Part shown: positions 1 through 11,942 of the stretch, one piece after another
Numbering within the stretch: the first letter of the stretch is position 1
How the letters are laid out: each line of letters starts with the position of its first letter
Assembly: GCA_963575745.1 (NCBI GenBank)
Contig: CAUYUJ010012136.1
Coordinates: forward strand, 299,772-363,771
Reading direction: 5' to 3'
Source: Prorocentrum cordatum
Taxonomy: Eukaryota > Sar > Dinophyceae > Prorocentrales > Prorocentraceae
DNA: 64,000 nucleotides
Position numbers and translations under genes: made by a program
Notes under the pieces: model-generated
What the model was told of the DNA's origin: nothing
The model's database searches: none
Seen by the model: the letters and a program-made list of their open reading frames with translations, nothing else

Positions 1-48
1 CGTGTTGGATAGCACGGAAACGGATGATCGCGAACATACTTAACATGA

Positions 49-160
49 TTGTTGTTGTTGTTGTTGTTGGTGGTGTTGTTGTTGTCGTTGCTGTTGTGGT
101 TGTTGTTGTTGTTGTTGGTTGTTGGTTGTTGGGGTTTGTTGTCGCCCGACAGGTTGGGGT
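49..160. repeat. TTG-type trinucleotide microsatellite
   Basis: Degenerate run of TTG/GTT triplets with GGT and GTC interruptions. The Leu/Val-rich open frame across it is a by-product of the repeat. Confidence 0.9.
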
Positions 161-186
161 CGTTAGATCTAGAGTTTGAGAACAGC

Positions 187-455
187 TGTGGCCGCCAGAT
201 CCCCAGGTCCCCCGAGTGTCCCCGAGAGTCCCGCCTCGCGCCACTCCGCACACCGCGGCCGCCAGATCCCCAGGTCCCCCCAGTGTCCCCGAGAGTCCCG
301 CCTCACACCATTCTGCATACCGCGGCTGCCACATACCCAGGTCCCCCGACTGTCCCCGAGTGTTCCGCCTCGCGCCATTCTGCAGACCGCGGCGTCCAGA
401 TTCCCTCGGTCTCCCGAGTGTCCCCGAGGGTCCCGAATCGCGCCGACAAATCTTA
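187..455. repeat. 67-bp tandem repeat, four copies
   Basis: Units begin near 187, 254, 321 and 388, each starting GCGGCCGCC or a variant and containing CCCCAGGTCCCCC and GTGTCCCCGAGAGTCCC. The 67-bp period is not a multiple of three, so consecutive units read in different frames. The overlapping open frames are therefore not credible genes. Confidence 0.9.
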
Positions 456-1235
456 ACATGACAGAGCGGCATTATCAACTAGCCGAACATAGTAGTACAG
501 CACAACATCGTAAGTTATGGCAGAACAGAACATGACACCTCACCACCCAACATAACATACATGAGCATTCCATATCATAGAATGACATAACAGATCGTAC
601 AATCACACACACTGACAGACCAGTGCACACCATAGCACAGCATCGCAGCACATACCATTACATACCACGACAAAAAAACCACTTCAGAACTGAACGTGAG
701 CAAACATAGCATTCACACATAATATGGCATAGCATACCATAGCACAGCACAGTCGAACAACGCATACCATGCCACATTGGACCGTGCACAATGTGGCAGC
801 ACAGAGCGTAACATGGCATCGCATGACGTACCACCGCATACCATAACACACCATGCCATACCACACCATACCATAACCTAGCGTAACATCGCAGCACATA
901 CCACATGTCAGCGTCGCAACACATCTGACAGGTAATTGCATGACAGAGCGCGACATACGATTGTACACCATAACGGCATACCATAACGTAACGTGGCATC
1001 GCAACATACGGCATTACGTAATGTATCATATAGAACAGGGCGTCATACCACACCCCATAACATAACAGACCAGATCATACAACACCATACCATGACATAA
1101 CACAGCAGGTCATACCATACCATACCAGACCATATGATACTATATCACACCGTACCACATCAAAGCACACAGCATTCAACATGATGACACATCATACCAT
1201 GACGCAGCGCGGCATAGCACATTAAACATGAACTA
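456..1235. repeat. Degenerate CATACCATA/ACATA satellite
   Basis: About 780 bp made of shuffled 4-6 nt words (CATAC, CATA, ACATA, GCATAC). It is AT-richer than its neighbours and has no codon structure. Confidence 0.85.
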
Positions 1236-1249
1236 GTGATAATCGCACC

Positions 1250-1408
1250 ATGGAGGTATTGACGTTCGGGGTCCCTGCAGGAGACTACATGTTCTTCAGA
1301 CATTTCGATGCTGGGATGTGTGGATGGGTCTTGAATGACTTCGAAGCTGATCGGGAGAAGCCTTCCCCTGGAGCTTGTTTGAAGGAGTTAGGTGAGCACG
1401 ACTCCTGA
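1250..1408 (+). CDS. Small ORF, 52 aa, unrecognised
   Basis: I do not recognise this protein. The ATG at 1250 lies in a good eukaryotic start context (CACCATGG). The 52-residue product has mixed composition (contains GDYMFFRHFDAGMCGWVL) and is not low-complexity, unlike almost every other frame nearby. Near its 3' end lies a consensus-like donor (TTAG/GTGAGC, about 1389), so it may be a first exon rather than a full gene. No downstream partner exon was identified. It sits just after the CATAC satellite. Chance origin cannot be excluded at this length. Confidence 0.25.
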   Translation: MEVLTFGVPAGDYMFFRHFDAGMCGWVLNDFEADREKPSPGACLKELGEHDS

Positions 1409-2585
1409 ACATCACGATGGTAGAATGATGCACTGGTCACTCCTGGGGGGCATGCCTGTCTGAGCAGGAGGATGAGGAGGAGAGTTCAAGATAAATCTAA
1501 GTTTTCGATATCTGTTCGTAGAACTAAAGGTATCTTGGTGGTTTTCTACTCGTCGCGTTGGAGTACTCATGGCCGCTCTTTGGGGGCGGTACTCAATGCT
1601 GGCGATCAACAAGTTCAGCTGGGGCGCGCTAAGCGATAGCGGCGATCCAACTTCTTTAGTTTGCGGAGTCCGATGCTCACCGCGATATCGCATGCATAGC
1701 ACTAGGGGACCATATGGGGCCACGAACCGTGTGAGGCGTGTGTGTGCCAGAATGAGGGTTTACGAGAGGGTGGTGATGATGACGATGATGATAACAAAGA
1801 GTGCGGATGATGGTACCAGAGGATAACCATGATAATATAATTCAACGCATGATTCCTACTTCCACTGGTGGTAATAGTTCGGCCTCGCCAGCGCAACCAT
1901 CATACCATAACATATCTCCTTCACTACTGATACTCCTACACCAGCGAGCTTGACATAACACTATGTTTTATAACATCATTGGAGAATTTTCCCATGACGG
2001 GACAGGGCATCATATATTGTAGTGACATCAGAATCAGGCAACCATCATTTCTCAGCTAACATATCAGTCGAGCATGTTTTAGAACAACAAAGCCGTAATT
2101 GACACACATCCGAATGACATCACACACCGTATTGAAATCTTATCAAACGCGGCGTGCGCGCCGAGGTCAGGCTGGCCACTGGCAAACAGGCGGAGGAACG
2201 ACCGAGTGGGCGACGGATCGCACGTGACAGGCGGCACGACGCCACGCCAAACGGCATCTATTGTTCTGCCACTACAGTACTATTGCCACTGCTCCATTTT
2301 CTCCTACGGATTCTTTCTGGACGGGTTTTGGAGTCTCGCATTAAGCGTTTTGTAGGTCAGTTTTTCGGCCCAGGGTTTGTTTCGTTTTTTTTTTTTTTTT
2401 CAGAGGATCTGGGGTCGTTATTCTAAGAGAGAAGATAAGTTGTGACCTGGTCAGAACGCCGCACTGACCGACACCGCCAGGTCACGCGCACATCGTTCCA
2501 GTGGGCGCGAGCACCGTTGGGATCAAACGCCGAAGGTTTCTGTGTGGGAATCCTTCGAATCAAAATATTTGTTTGTTGTTTGTTG
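1409..2585. other. No recognisable gene
   Basis: About 1.2 kb of mixed composition with a short GATGATGATG patch (about 1775-1800) and a T16 run near 2385. The open frames here are short and mutually overlapping on both strands. I see nothing assignable. Confidence 0.6.
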
Positions 2586-2925
2586 TTTGCTGTCGTCGCC
2601 CCCCCCCGCGACCCCGCCCGCGACCCGCCCGCGACCCAGCCCGCGACTCACCCGCGACCCGCCCGCGACCCGCCCGCGATCCTCCCGCGACCCACCCCGC
2701 GACCCACCCGCAACCCAACCGCGACCCGCCCGCGGCCCGCCCGCGACCCACCCGCGACCCGGCCCGCGACCTGCCCGCGACCCGACCCGCGACCTGGCCC
2801 GCGACCTACCCGCGACCCGGCCGGCGACCCGCCCGCCCCAACCTGCGACCCATTTGCGACCCCCCCGCGACCCATCCGCGACCGGACCTGCGACCCACCC
2901 GCGACACACCTTGGGACCCACCCAA
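2586..2925. repeat. 10-11 bp minisatellite, (CGACCCRCCCG)n
   Basis: About 30 tandem units of CGACCCGCCCG or CGACCCACCCG, C-rich on the plus strand and G-rich on the minus strand. All three plus-strand frames stay open through it only because the repeat has no stop words. Those Pro/Arg/Thr-rich frames are not treated as genes. Confidence 0.92.
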
Positions 2926-3680
2926 ATTGCTTCTTCAGAGTCTCGCAGACTGCCGACGTCCCCGCCGCCCCCTCACTCTTATCCGCAATTGCGGGGTGCT
3001 ACATATAAAAATGGCGACGTGGACCAGGCGGGAGAGCCGCCGTTGTCTCAAGTGGAGATCCTCCGACCGAAGGACACGCCCGACGGCGCACAACGGCAAC
3101 GCGCGGCGCCGAGCCACTGCGAGCTATGCGGCGCCAAGACTCTGCGCGATCCCACACACTGGTGGAACAGCAGCTGAGGCAGGCCACGAGCACGCTATGG
3201 CAACCAATGGGAAGCCAGCGGGCCAGACGCCGACTGCAAAGCCTTTTATTCCTACGACAGCCCCGAGGCGACGCAGGCCAGGCAAAAGTCGACACCGCTT
3301 ACGCCGAACACGATAGCTACAAGGCGAAGTAGGCTGTAAGCCAGCTGCGGCGCATACATGCGACGAGCAACGACGGTGTTCGACAGCCACGAGTCGAAGC
3401 GGTCCAGAGAAACGGTGAATTTCAACACCTACCGCGGCTAGGAGCTGTTGGAGTCTCTTGGGGTCTCGAGGTCACCAGGCGGTCCGTCACCGCGCGGCTC
3501 TGGGACCCCCAACATCAGGGGCAGCGATAGGAGGATAGGCGCTGGGCGCTGGGGGATGCATCGACCCCCAATCGCCCATTGATCGCGGATAGGGTCTGAT
3601 AGTCCCACACCGCCCAGGAACACGCTGAGTCGTTATCGGGGGCCTCTCGCCGATCAATCGGCGACGTATCGCCGATTCCA
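2926..3680. other. No recognisable gene
   Basis: GC-rich DNA after the minisatellite. Short frames occur on both strands, with no domain signature or repeat I can name. Confidence 0.5.
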
Positions 3681-4242
3681 GGTCGATGCCCCCCCCCCTC
3701 CTGTGCCACTCCCCAGTTGTCGTTGCCCCTCGCAGCAACGCCCGTGCGGGCGAGATCCGCTGCCGCTCAGGCCGCCGTGGCTTCGGCCGTGGCGGGGCCC
3801 CCTGCCGCCGCCGCGGGCACTCCCTGCCGCGCCCTCCCTGCTCGGGGGCGGGGGGAGCGGCAGCGGCGCCCCGGCTCGGCGTTGCGCGGTCGCGGCGCCG
3901 CTGTTCGGCGTGCTGTCGGCGGGAGCGGCGCTGGCGCCTGGCTCCGGTGCCGGCGAGGGCGCTGGGGGGACGCGCGGAGGAGGAGTCGGAGGAGGGGGAA
4001 AGCGGCGACGACGACGAGAGGACGCATGACGAAGGACGCGGCGACAGCGACAAGCAACCATGAGGAGGGGGCGGGGGGGGGCCGGGAGGGGAGAAGGACG
4101 GGAAGGGGTTGGAGGAGGAGGGGGGAACGGGACGATGAGGAGAGGCGGGATGAAGAGGCTCAGGACGCACAGGAGAAAGATGAGCAGGAGGAGGAGCAGG
4201 AGGGAGGGAGGGAGGGAGGGGAGGGAGGCGGCGGTGGCGACA

Positions 4243-4276
<34 letters not shown>

Positions 4277-4870
4277 CGGAAACGGCGGCAGGACGGCGCG
4301 GACTGGGGCGTGATGTGCGCCACGGCCGCGGGCGTGCTGCTGCGGGTGGAGCTGTGCGGGGCGTGGCCCCTGGGATTCGCGGACACGGAGGTTCTAGGCG
4401 CCCCAGCGCCCCTGGGTAGGAGGAGGAGGAGGAGGAGGAGGAGGAGGAGGAGGATCCAAAGGAGGGCGTCGTGGTTGTCGTCGTTGTCGCCATTGTCGTC
4501 GAGGAGGGGGAGGAGGTCGTCGTCGATGTCGTCGATGAGCCCCCCCCCTGGTCCTCCCCCCACTCCGGGCGCGCTGGAATGGACGAGGACATGATGGAGA
4601 AAGTTGAGGAAAGCGTAGGGATGGAAGGATGATGGGGAGGAGGGGGCAGTCGGGAGGGGGGGTGGCGGAGGAGGAGGTGGGACTCCTTGTCCGCCTCATC
4701 CTCTTCTTGCGGGGGGCCTTGGGCTCTCCCCCACCGCCACAGCCGGATTCGCTTCGAAATGTTGGGCAGAAGGCGCTCCAGTAAGTAAAAGTTCGATGGT
4801 CAATTCTCAGGGAGTAGGAGGATGAGGAGCAGGAGGAGGAGGGGGAGGAGGAGGAAGAGGGCGGAAGGCA
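3681..4870. repeat. GC-rich low-complexity block with GGA/CGA microsatellites
   Basis: Contains (GGGA)n/(GAGG)n near 4190-4225, (CGA)n at about 4240-4275, (GGA)n at 4412-4452 and a further GGA run at 4820-4865. Frames of up to 358 codons are open on both strands, but they translate to poly-Arg, poly-Leu, Ser/Pro or Gly/Glu. This is composition, not coding. Confidence 0.8.
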
Positions 4871-5699
4871 ACGAAGGAAGGACATGAATGTGCCTGGCGC
4901 CCGCGCGAGCGCGGCATTTTGAACACGGATTGCCCTCTGATAGTGCACTTGTTGGGCATGTCAAGGTTTCCAGTCATGAGTTGATCAGCAGGTGCCCGGC
5001 GAAACGCCAAGCCCTGTCTCCGACAGGTCGTTGGGCGCGACAGGGGAGTAGTTATCCATGCGTGCGAGGCATTCGGGGGTGCTGTCGGAGGAGCTGGATG
5101 GCGGAGAACTGCTGGGGGTCCCTGAAGGAGGCGGGAGGCACAGGACCCCTACATGACAGCAGTGCTGCTCCCGGGCGTGACACGCTGAGCGCCGCTGGTG
5201 GCCCGGAGTCGGCCGAGGTCCGGAGGCCGCGGCCGCCCATGGTCGGAGGACCCGCGCGGTGTCGGAGACCAGCGCGCAGGCCGTCGCGGCACGGGCCAGC
5301 CGCGCGCGCCGTTTTTTTTTCGGCGGTGGCCGAGATGGGGCAGCGAAAAGGAGAAAGCCCGCTCAGAATGCGGCCGGCGTTCTCGGAAGCCTTCCGTCCC
5401 TGTGAGGAGTTCCCTGCGTCTTCGGGGAAGGGTTGGAGGACTTCTCGGAAGCCCGGGGGACTTCCGAGCTTCCTGAGAAGGCCCGCCCCCTCTCACTTCC
5501 CCCCCTCTCAGGCTGGCTGCCGAGTTCCGGAAACAGGGTTTCGCATTCGGCGCATCTTACGTTGGCGGGCCCCAGCAGCGGAAGGCCGGCAGAAGGACAT
5601 GGGGCTTACGGAATCGCCCACGTCGATCGAGCATCAAATCGCGTTTGCCAAAGAACGATAAGTTGTATGTACAATTCACGTGCATGTTGTTTTGTTTCA
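4871..5699. other. No recognisable gene; GC-rich
   Basis: The segment near 5435-5525 (GGACTTCTCGGAAG...CTTCCTGAGAAGGCCC and a CTCTCACTTCCCC tail) resembles one arm of the foldback at 34547-34735. This suggests a diverged relative of that element. Nothing else is assignable. Confidence 0.45.
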
Positions 5700-5759
5700 G
5701 GAGGTAGCCGGCGCGGATCCAACACAGTGGGTTTCCGGCAGTATATTGTGTGTGATCTC

Positions 5760-5930
5760 GGTGGTGCGGTCTACGTTTTGCAAATTTTGGTTGCACAACC
5801 TACGTTGTGCAATCTTTGTTGTGCAATCCATGTGGTTCAATCCATGTTATGCAAGATTTACTGGTCTTGGGCAGCTGTATGTTTAGATGCTGTTGTATAT
5901 GTTGTGCAGCCTATGTTGAGGAACTCACAA
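5760..5930. repeat. About 20-nt periodic TTGTGCAAT array
   Basis: Short units of the form TTGTGCAATC-CATGT recur at 15-25 nt spacing. Related arrays lie at 9160-9310 and 10565-10680 inside the larger GCGC-rich units, so this is a sub-module of the array. Confidence 0.6.
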
Positions 5931-8900
5931 CTTGTAGTGGTCAGCTCCAGCGCTCGTGCAAACCCTATCCACACCCACCCGCAACTTGGGTGCAACACCC
6001 ATGCGGCGGCGATTGCGATGAGAGCGCATCGGTGCGGCCGCGCCAGCGCCAACAGGCTCACGCGCAGAGCGGCCACCTAGTCTTGCGCGATCGATGCGGC
6101 CGCGGTGGCGCTGACCGCTGGGGATCCCCCAGCGCGCGCCGCAAGCCGCGCTGACGCGCGGGCACTTCAGTGCGAGTCTGTGATGCGCACGGGCGCGGTA
6201 TCATGGCGACGTTGCCTGCGGCAGACACGGTGGAGATATCGATGTTGGTGACGACGATGATCATGACGACGGCGACGCCAATGACGGCGCCGATGTCGAC
6301 CACGCTGGCGACGATGGTAGTGCGCGCGCGTAGGCGATGATTGTTTTGAAAGACTTCGACATGCGCGCGCGGCCGACGCGCGCGAGCGATCCGCGCGGCA
6401 TTGTTTGGCAGCGATCGTTCCTCCAGCAAGCGCGCATGGGCCCTCGAATTTTTGACGCGCGCGCGAGAAGCCCACTTGGCCGCCTCTGAAGAACCCTTTG
6501 CAACGCGTGCAACGTCCCGAAGAATTAGGAAGAGCGCGCGCGCGTACTTTTTTGAACAATCATGTTGTACCGCTGCTGCTTTGAGCTGAAACTCTTTGAG
6601 TTAAAACATGTTTTGGGTTGACGGGGTCTCGATCCATGCATCCGTGCGAAACCTGGGGTTTTCGAGCAAATCCGGCTTGCGCTCGCGACGACGCGCGCCT
6701 GTCGGTTCGCCAATTTCTGTTGCAAGGCATTCGGGGGAAAGTGATGACTTGTGATGAACAGACGCGCCCGTGCAGCAGTATTAGATGGGGGCGAGGGGGG
6801 GCGATGCCGGCTGGGCTGGGCCGGGGCGGCATGATCCACATTGAAAATGAGTGATGGGGCAAATTCAGATGTGGAGTGCACCACCCCAGAGGGGCGGGGC
6901 GATAATTCGCGCGGGGGGGAGGTCGAGTCTCTAGTTTTCTGTCTGGGGCAAAGGGGAAGTGCAACTCACCCTGCCGAACTTGAAGTTATCAACCCCACTG
7001 CTCGCGCGAACGCCCCGCCCGCCCATCCGCAATTTGGTTTGTAAAACCCATGCGGCGGCGATTGCGATGAGTGCTTGGCGTTGGCTGGTGCATCTTCGCG
7101 GCCGCGCTAGCCCGCGCATGCGCGCGCGCGCAGCGACGTGCGGCGCGACCGACGCGGCCGCTGCCAGCGGGCATTTCAGTGCGAGTCGGCGATTTGGGCG
7201 GGCGCGGTATCATGGCGACGCCGACGACGGTAGACGCGATGATGGGAGTAGCGACGACGGTGACGATGGCGGCGGTGGCGACGGCGACGCCAATTGCGGC
7301 GCCGACGTTGATCGGGCCCGCCGATGACGATGACGACGTCTTCTCGTCGGCGATGACGGTTTTGGAAGGGGTTCGACATGCGCGCGCGGCCGACGCGCGC
7401 GAGTGGCCCGCGCGGATTCACCCACGCGGATCGCGCCCCCCCCCCCCCCAGCCCTCCCAGCGCGCGCGCAAGTGCGCCCGGGTGAGTTCGGCGTGCGGCG
7501 CGAGAGGCCGATGGCAATGTTGGAAAACCACGTGGCAAAAACGGTTGTCACCTGACTTCTCTAGAGCGCGCGCGCAGGCTTTTCTCTGCAAAACTTGCGT
7601 TGGAACAACCGTGTGTTTTTATGTTTTCGGGGCGCGTCTCCTAATCAAACCTGGAAAGCCTTTAGAGAAAAGGCGCGCGCGACGACGCGCGCGCGCTTCG
7701 CCCCCGCTTTCTGCAGCGGATTCTCGCGACAGCACGCGCGCCAGGGCGCCCGGGCGATTTCGACGAACGCGCGCGAGAAGCCCGCCTCGTAGCAGTTTAT
7801 ACATCAATTTGAAAGCTCATGGTTTTCGCGGGACTCTGCGAGCGCGCGAGCGCAGGCTTTGCATGACAATCTCTGTTGCGAACCCGTATGGCTCACGCTT
7901 TTTTTCGGCGCTCGATCGCGTGATTTTAAATTCGTTGCGACGCGCGAGGCTTCCAGGGGATTCCGGCGGGCGCAGGCGGCGTGAAGCGCACGTCGTCCCA
8001 TGTGTTTCAGGGGATCTGCTTGGGGGTAGGGGGAATTTGTAGTTCTTGACAAACGAGCGCGCGCGCATTTGTCTTGGCGGGCTTCCGAAGGGGCGGGCGA
8101 TGCGATGGCCTGGGATGTCGCGCGCCATGGGTCAGACTCAGATCGCAACTGCAGTGGGGGAAGCCGCGCCGACGGGGCCCGGGGGGGCGAGAGTCTGTTC
8201 TTCTATAGAACTGAGAATCTACGTGGTGCAGCTCACCCTGCCAAATTTGAAGCGCCCCACTCCTTTGGTCGCGCGCTCACCCCGCCCGCCCGCCCGCAAT
8301 TTGGCTTGCAAAACACATGCGGCGGCGATTGCGATTGTTGATTGTCGCCGGCTGGCGCGTCGACGCGGCCGCGCTAGCGCGCAGAGGCTCACGCGCGATG
8401 CGGTCAGCGAGTTTGGCGCGACCGACGAGGCCGCGGCGGCGTTGGCCGCCGGGCATCGCCCAGCGCGTCTCGCAGTCCGCGCTGACGCGCTGGCACTTCG
8501 GCGCGAGTCGGCGGTTCGGGCGGGCAGCGCATCGCGGCGACGTCGACAACGGCGACGCCAACGACGGCGCCAATGCTGGTCGCGCCGACGTCGATGATGG
8601 CGGCCGCGCGCTGGCGATGAGGCGACGCGCGTTTTGGAAGGGTTCCGACGCGCGCGCGCGGCCGACGCGCTCGGGTCATCCGCGCGGTATTATTTGACCC
8701 GGCGCGCATCCTTCCCCCGTTAGGCGCTCGCGCAAGGGCGTTCGAATGATTTCGACGCGCGCGCGCGAAATGCGAGCTTGCTTGGTGCTGATATGGGGCA
8801 AATCTTAAACGTCGGTGCTTCCCCCGCGAAGTCGCATTTTGGCTTCTCATCGACGCCCGAGGTGTGATCAAGAATTCTGGCCTGCACGGTCGACGACTCG

Positions 8901-9159
8901 CGCGCGCGCGTCGCCAGGCCGCCACCCAGGCCCAGACGGCGGGCGGCGGCGAACCTGCGACGGGGCGGCGACGTCGGCAACGTAGCCGCCGCGACGCCTC
9001 CCAGGCCCAGTCGCTGGGCGGCGACGGGGCGGCGACGCCGTCAACGCGCAGCCGCCGAGCTGCCGCCCAGGCCCAGCGAAGTAGCGCAGAACGCCCCTAT
9101 GCGAAATAACTTTGTGAGGAGTTAATGTTAGCCAGTGGCGTTCAGAACAGCGTCTATGC

Positions 9160-9310
9160 GGTGCAAAATGCATGTTGTAATCTATGTTGAGCAACCGATG
9201 CTGTGAAGTCTCCATGCATATACGCACGCGGTGTGCAGTGTGCAACCTATGGTGTGCCATCCTTGTGTTGCAATAGATCTGGTACAGCCAGCGTGGTGCA
9301 ATCTATGAAT
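9160..9310. repeat. Second TGTGCAAT-type periodic array
   Basis: Degenerate units such as GTGTGCAACCTATG, GTTGCAATAGATC and GGTGCAATCTATG. It holds the same position relative to the CATGCGGCGGCG anchor as the array at 5760. Confidence 0.5.
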
Positions 9311-10564
9311 GCAGTTATGTTCGCGGTGCGTTGTCCACTCCATTGCTCGCGCAAACGCCCCATCCACCCGCCCGCAGCTTGGTTTGCAAACCTCATGCGG
9401 CGGCGATGGCGATGAGTGCCTGGCGCTGGCTGGCGCATTTCTGCTGCTGCGCCAGCCCGCGCATGCGCGCGCGCAGCGGCCGCGTAGTTAAGCGCGACCG
9501 ACGCGGCCGCGGTGGCGCTGGCCGCTCGGCACATCTCAGCGGGCGCTCCACTGCGAGTCGGCAACTTGGGCGGGTGCCGTATCATGGCGACGTCGACACT
9601 TGTAGCCGCGATGCTGATGCGAGTTGCGATGTTGGTGACGATGCTGCCAGCGTCGCGTTGAACTGCGCGCGCGGCAGACGCGCGAGAGTGACTCGCGTAG
9701 TATTATTTGTCACTGGTCGTCCCACCCCAGGACGCTCGCGAGGGCGTCCGGACGATTTCGACATGCGCGCGCGGAGCCCGCTAGGTAGCATGTTATGAAC
9801 ATGTTGTCTTATAAAAAAGCAAGAAAACGCAGTGGGTCTTCGGAATTCGCAACATCGCGCGCGCGCTTTTGTTGAACATCCCCGCTGCGAGACCTTATGT
9901 TTTTGTATGTGTTTGTTTGGAACATCGGTTTGGACATTCTTCCGAAGCCGAAGGTTTTCGAAGGATGTCGGCACGCGCGCGTTCACTTCGTCTCATGTGT
10001 CCCAGAGGACTCTCGACGGTGCGAGCGCAAGGGCGTTCGGGCGATTTTGACATGCACGCGCGAAGCCCCTTTGGTAGCATCTCCGTTGTAAGATAAGTTT
10101 GAAAAGCCGACGGTTATCTTCAGACTTCGCAAGAGCGCGCGCGCATGTTTCATTGTTTGAAAGTCCGCGCTGCGAGAGCCCGTGCTCTTTTTAAAATTTT
10201 CTTCGGGGCATTCGATTTTGAAATCATTCCGAAGCCGAAGGTTTTTTAACGATGTCGGCAATCGCGCGCGACAGCGCGCGCGCGCGTGCACTTCGTCCCG
10301 TTTTTTCTGTTGTAAGGGATTTTGGAGAACTTACCATCTCTGATAAACTAGCACGCGCGCGTAGAATTTTCCGTTGCAGAGGATGGCGGGGGGGGGGGGG
10401 GCGATGCCGGCCTGGCCACAGTTGCCTCGGCTGGGAGAAGTAAGGAATGCACAGTTGGGATGGACGATGGGGCAGAATCGCATGTAAATTGTAGTACGAA
10501 AGGGTATGTCTTTAACCCGGGTGGGTGGGTGGTAGAACTTATTTCGTTTTCTGGAAGGAGAATC

Positions 10565-10680
10565 GACGTTGTGCAATACATGTTGTGCAACCCGTGCGGT
10601 TCGCAAAATACACTGCGCAGTCGGCGTGGTGCAATCTGTTTGGCGCAATTTTTGCAGCGAAACCTAGACTGTGCAATTGG
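10565..10680. repeat. Third TGTGCAAT-type periodic array
   Basis: Units GTTGTGCAATACATG, TTGTGCAACCCGTG and GTGGTGCAATCTG. It lies just upstream of the 10744 anchor, matching the order in the other units. Confidence 0.5.
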
Positions 10681-11942
10681 CGACCCTGCGGCGCGCTTGA
10701 CCGCCACCACTGCTCGCGCAAACACCCCGCCCGCTCACCCGCAACTTGGTTTGCAAAACACATGCGGTGGCGATTGCGATGCATGCTTGGCGTTGGCTGG
10801 TGCACTCCCGCGGCCGCGCCCACCCTGGCGCTCGCGCGCAGCGGCCGGCTAGTTCGGCGCGACCGACGCGGCCGCGGTGGCGCTGGCGGCTGGGCGCGTC
10901 CCAGCGGGCGCGTCACTGCGAGTCGGCGACTTGGGCGGGCGTGGTATCATGACAGCGCCGACTGCGGTAGACGCGACGATGCCAGTTGCGATGCTGGTGA
11001 CGATGTTCGCATCGACGAAGGCGCGGCCAGCGCGGGCGCCGATGCTGATCGCGCCGGCAGCGATTTCGGCGCCCTCGCGTCGGCGGAGGAGGTTTTGGCA
11101 AGAATTCGACATGCGCGGGCGGCCGACGCCCGAGAGTGGCCCGCATTTGACACGGATCCCCCCCCCCCCCCCCCCCCCCCCCCCCCGCACGCGCGCAAGG
11201 GCGCGCGGATGATGTCGGCATGCGGCGCCAGAGGCCCGTTTGGCAGAATTTCATGAAGTCGTTGAACATATTTGTTTTTTGCAGAATTCGCAAGAGCGCG
11301 CGTAATGTTTGTCTGGGTTGCGAAACTTATTGTTTTTGGTTGTTTCCAGACATTCGGTTTTGCAAACGCTGCGAAACCGCATGTTCCCGAAGGATTTCGG
11401 CACGCGCGCGAGACGACGCGCGCGCATATCGCTGCATTTTTTGCGCAGGGTTCTCGCGACGGCGCGCGCGCAAAGGCGCATCCCAGAAGGCACTTCACTT
11501 CGAGTCAGTGACTTGGGCGGGCGCGGTATCATGGCAACGTCGGCAAGTGTAGACACGATAATGACATTAGCGATGCGAGTGGCGATGTTGACAACGACGG
11601 CGGCGCGGCCAGTGCGGACGCCGATGCTGGTCACGCCGACGATGATGACGGCGTTCTCGCGTCGTTGGTGAAGGCTTTGAAAAGAGTTCGGCATGCGCGC
11701 GCGGCCGACGCGGGAGAGTAGCCCGCAATATATCATTTCAAGCGGATCGCCCCCCCCCCCCCCCCCCGAGCGCGCGCACAAGGGCGCGCGCGTGATTTCG
11801 GCTCGCGAGCTTGTTTGGCAGGGTGCCATGCAAATTTGAAAACGATAGTTTTCTACCGTGTACAAATCGCAAGAGCGCGGGCGCACGTTGTCTTGTTTCC
11901 CCGTCTTTGAATTCTGAGGTTGCAAAACGAACGATTTGTTAT

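Larger units (their letters stand above)
5700..11942. repeat. Degenerate GCGC-rich tandem array, unit about 1.05-1.37 kb
   Basis: An anchor containing CATGCGGCGGCGATTGCGAT, preceded by a CTTGG-TTTGCAAA motif, recurs near 5985, 7033, 8301, 9379 and 10744. A second anchor (GCGGTATCATGGCGACG) recurs near 6195, 7205, 9575, 10945 and 11525. Units also share GCGCGCGC stretches, GGGGGCGATGCCGGC modules (about 6797, 10390) and long C runs just before GCGCGCAAGGGCGC (7436-7449, 11158-11186, 11751-11767). Divergence between units is high. The array is broken by YR element 1 and resumes beyond it. Confidence 0.85.

Noticed and set aside
2442-3316. Pro/Arg/Thr-rich ORFs over the CGACCC minisatellite
   Set aside because: All frames are open across an 11-bp repeat. 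No non-repeat coding on either side.
3487-4563. 358-codon frame on the minus strand and overlapping long frames on plus
   Set aside because: The translation is poly-Leu, poly-Arg, Ser/Pro and Asp repeats, open because the GGA/CGA-rich DNA lacks stop words. Equal-length frames exist on the other strand.
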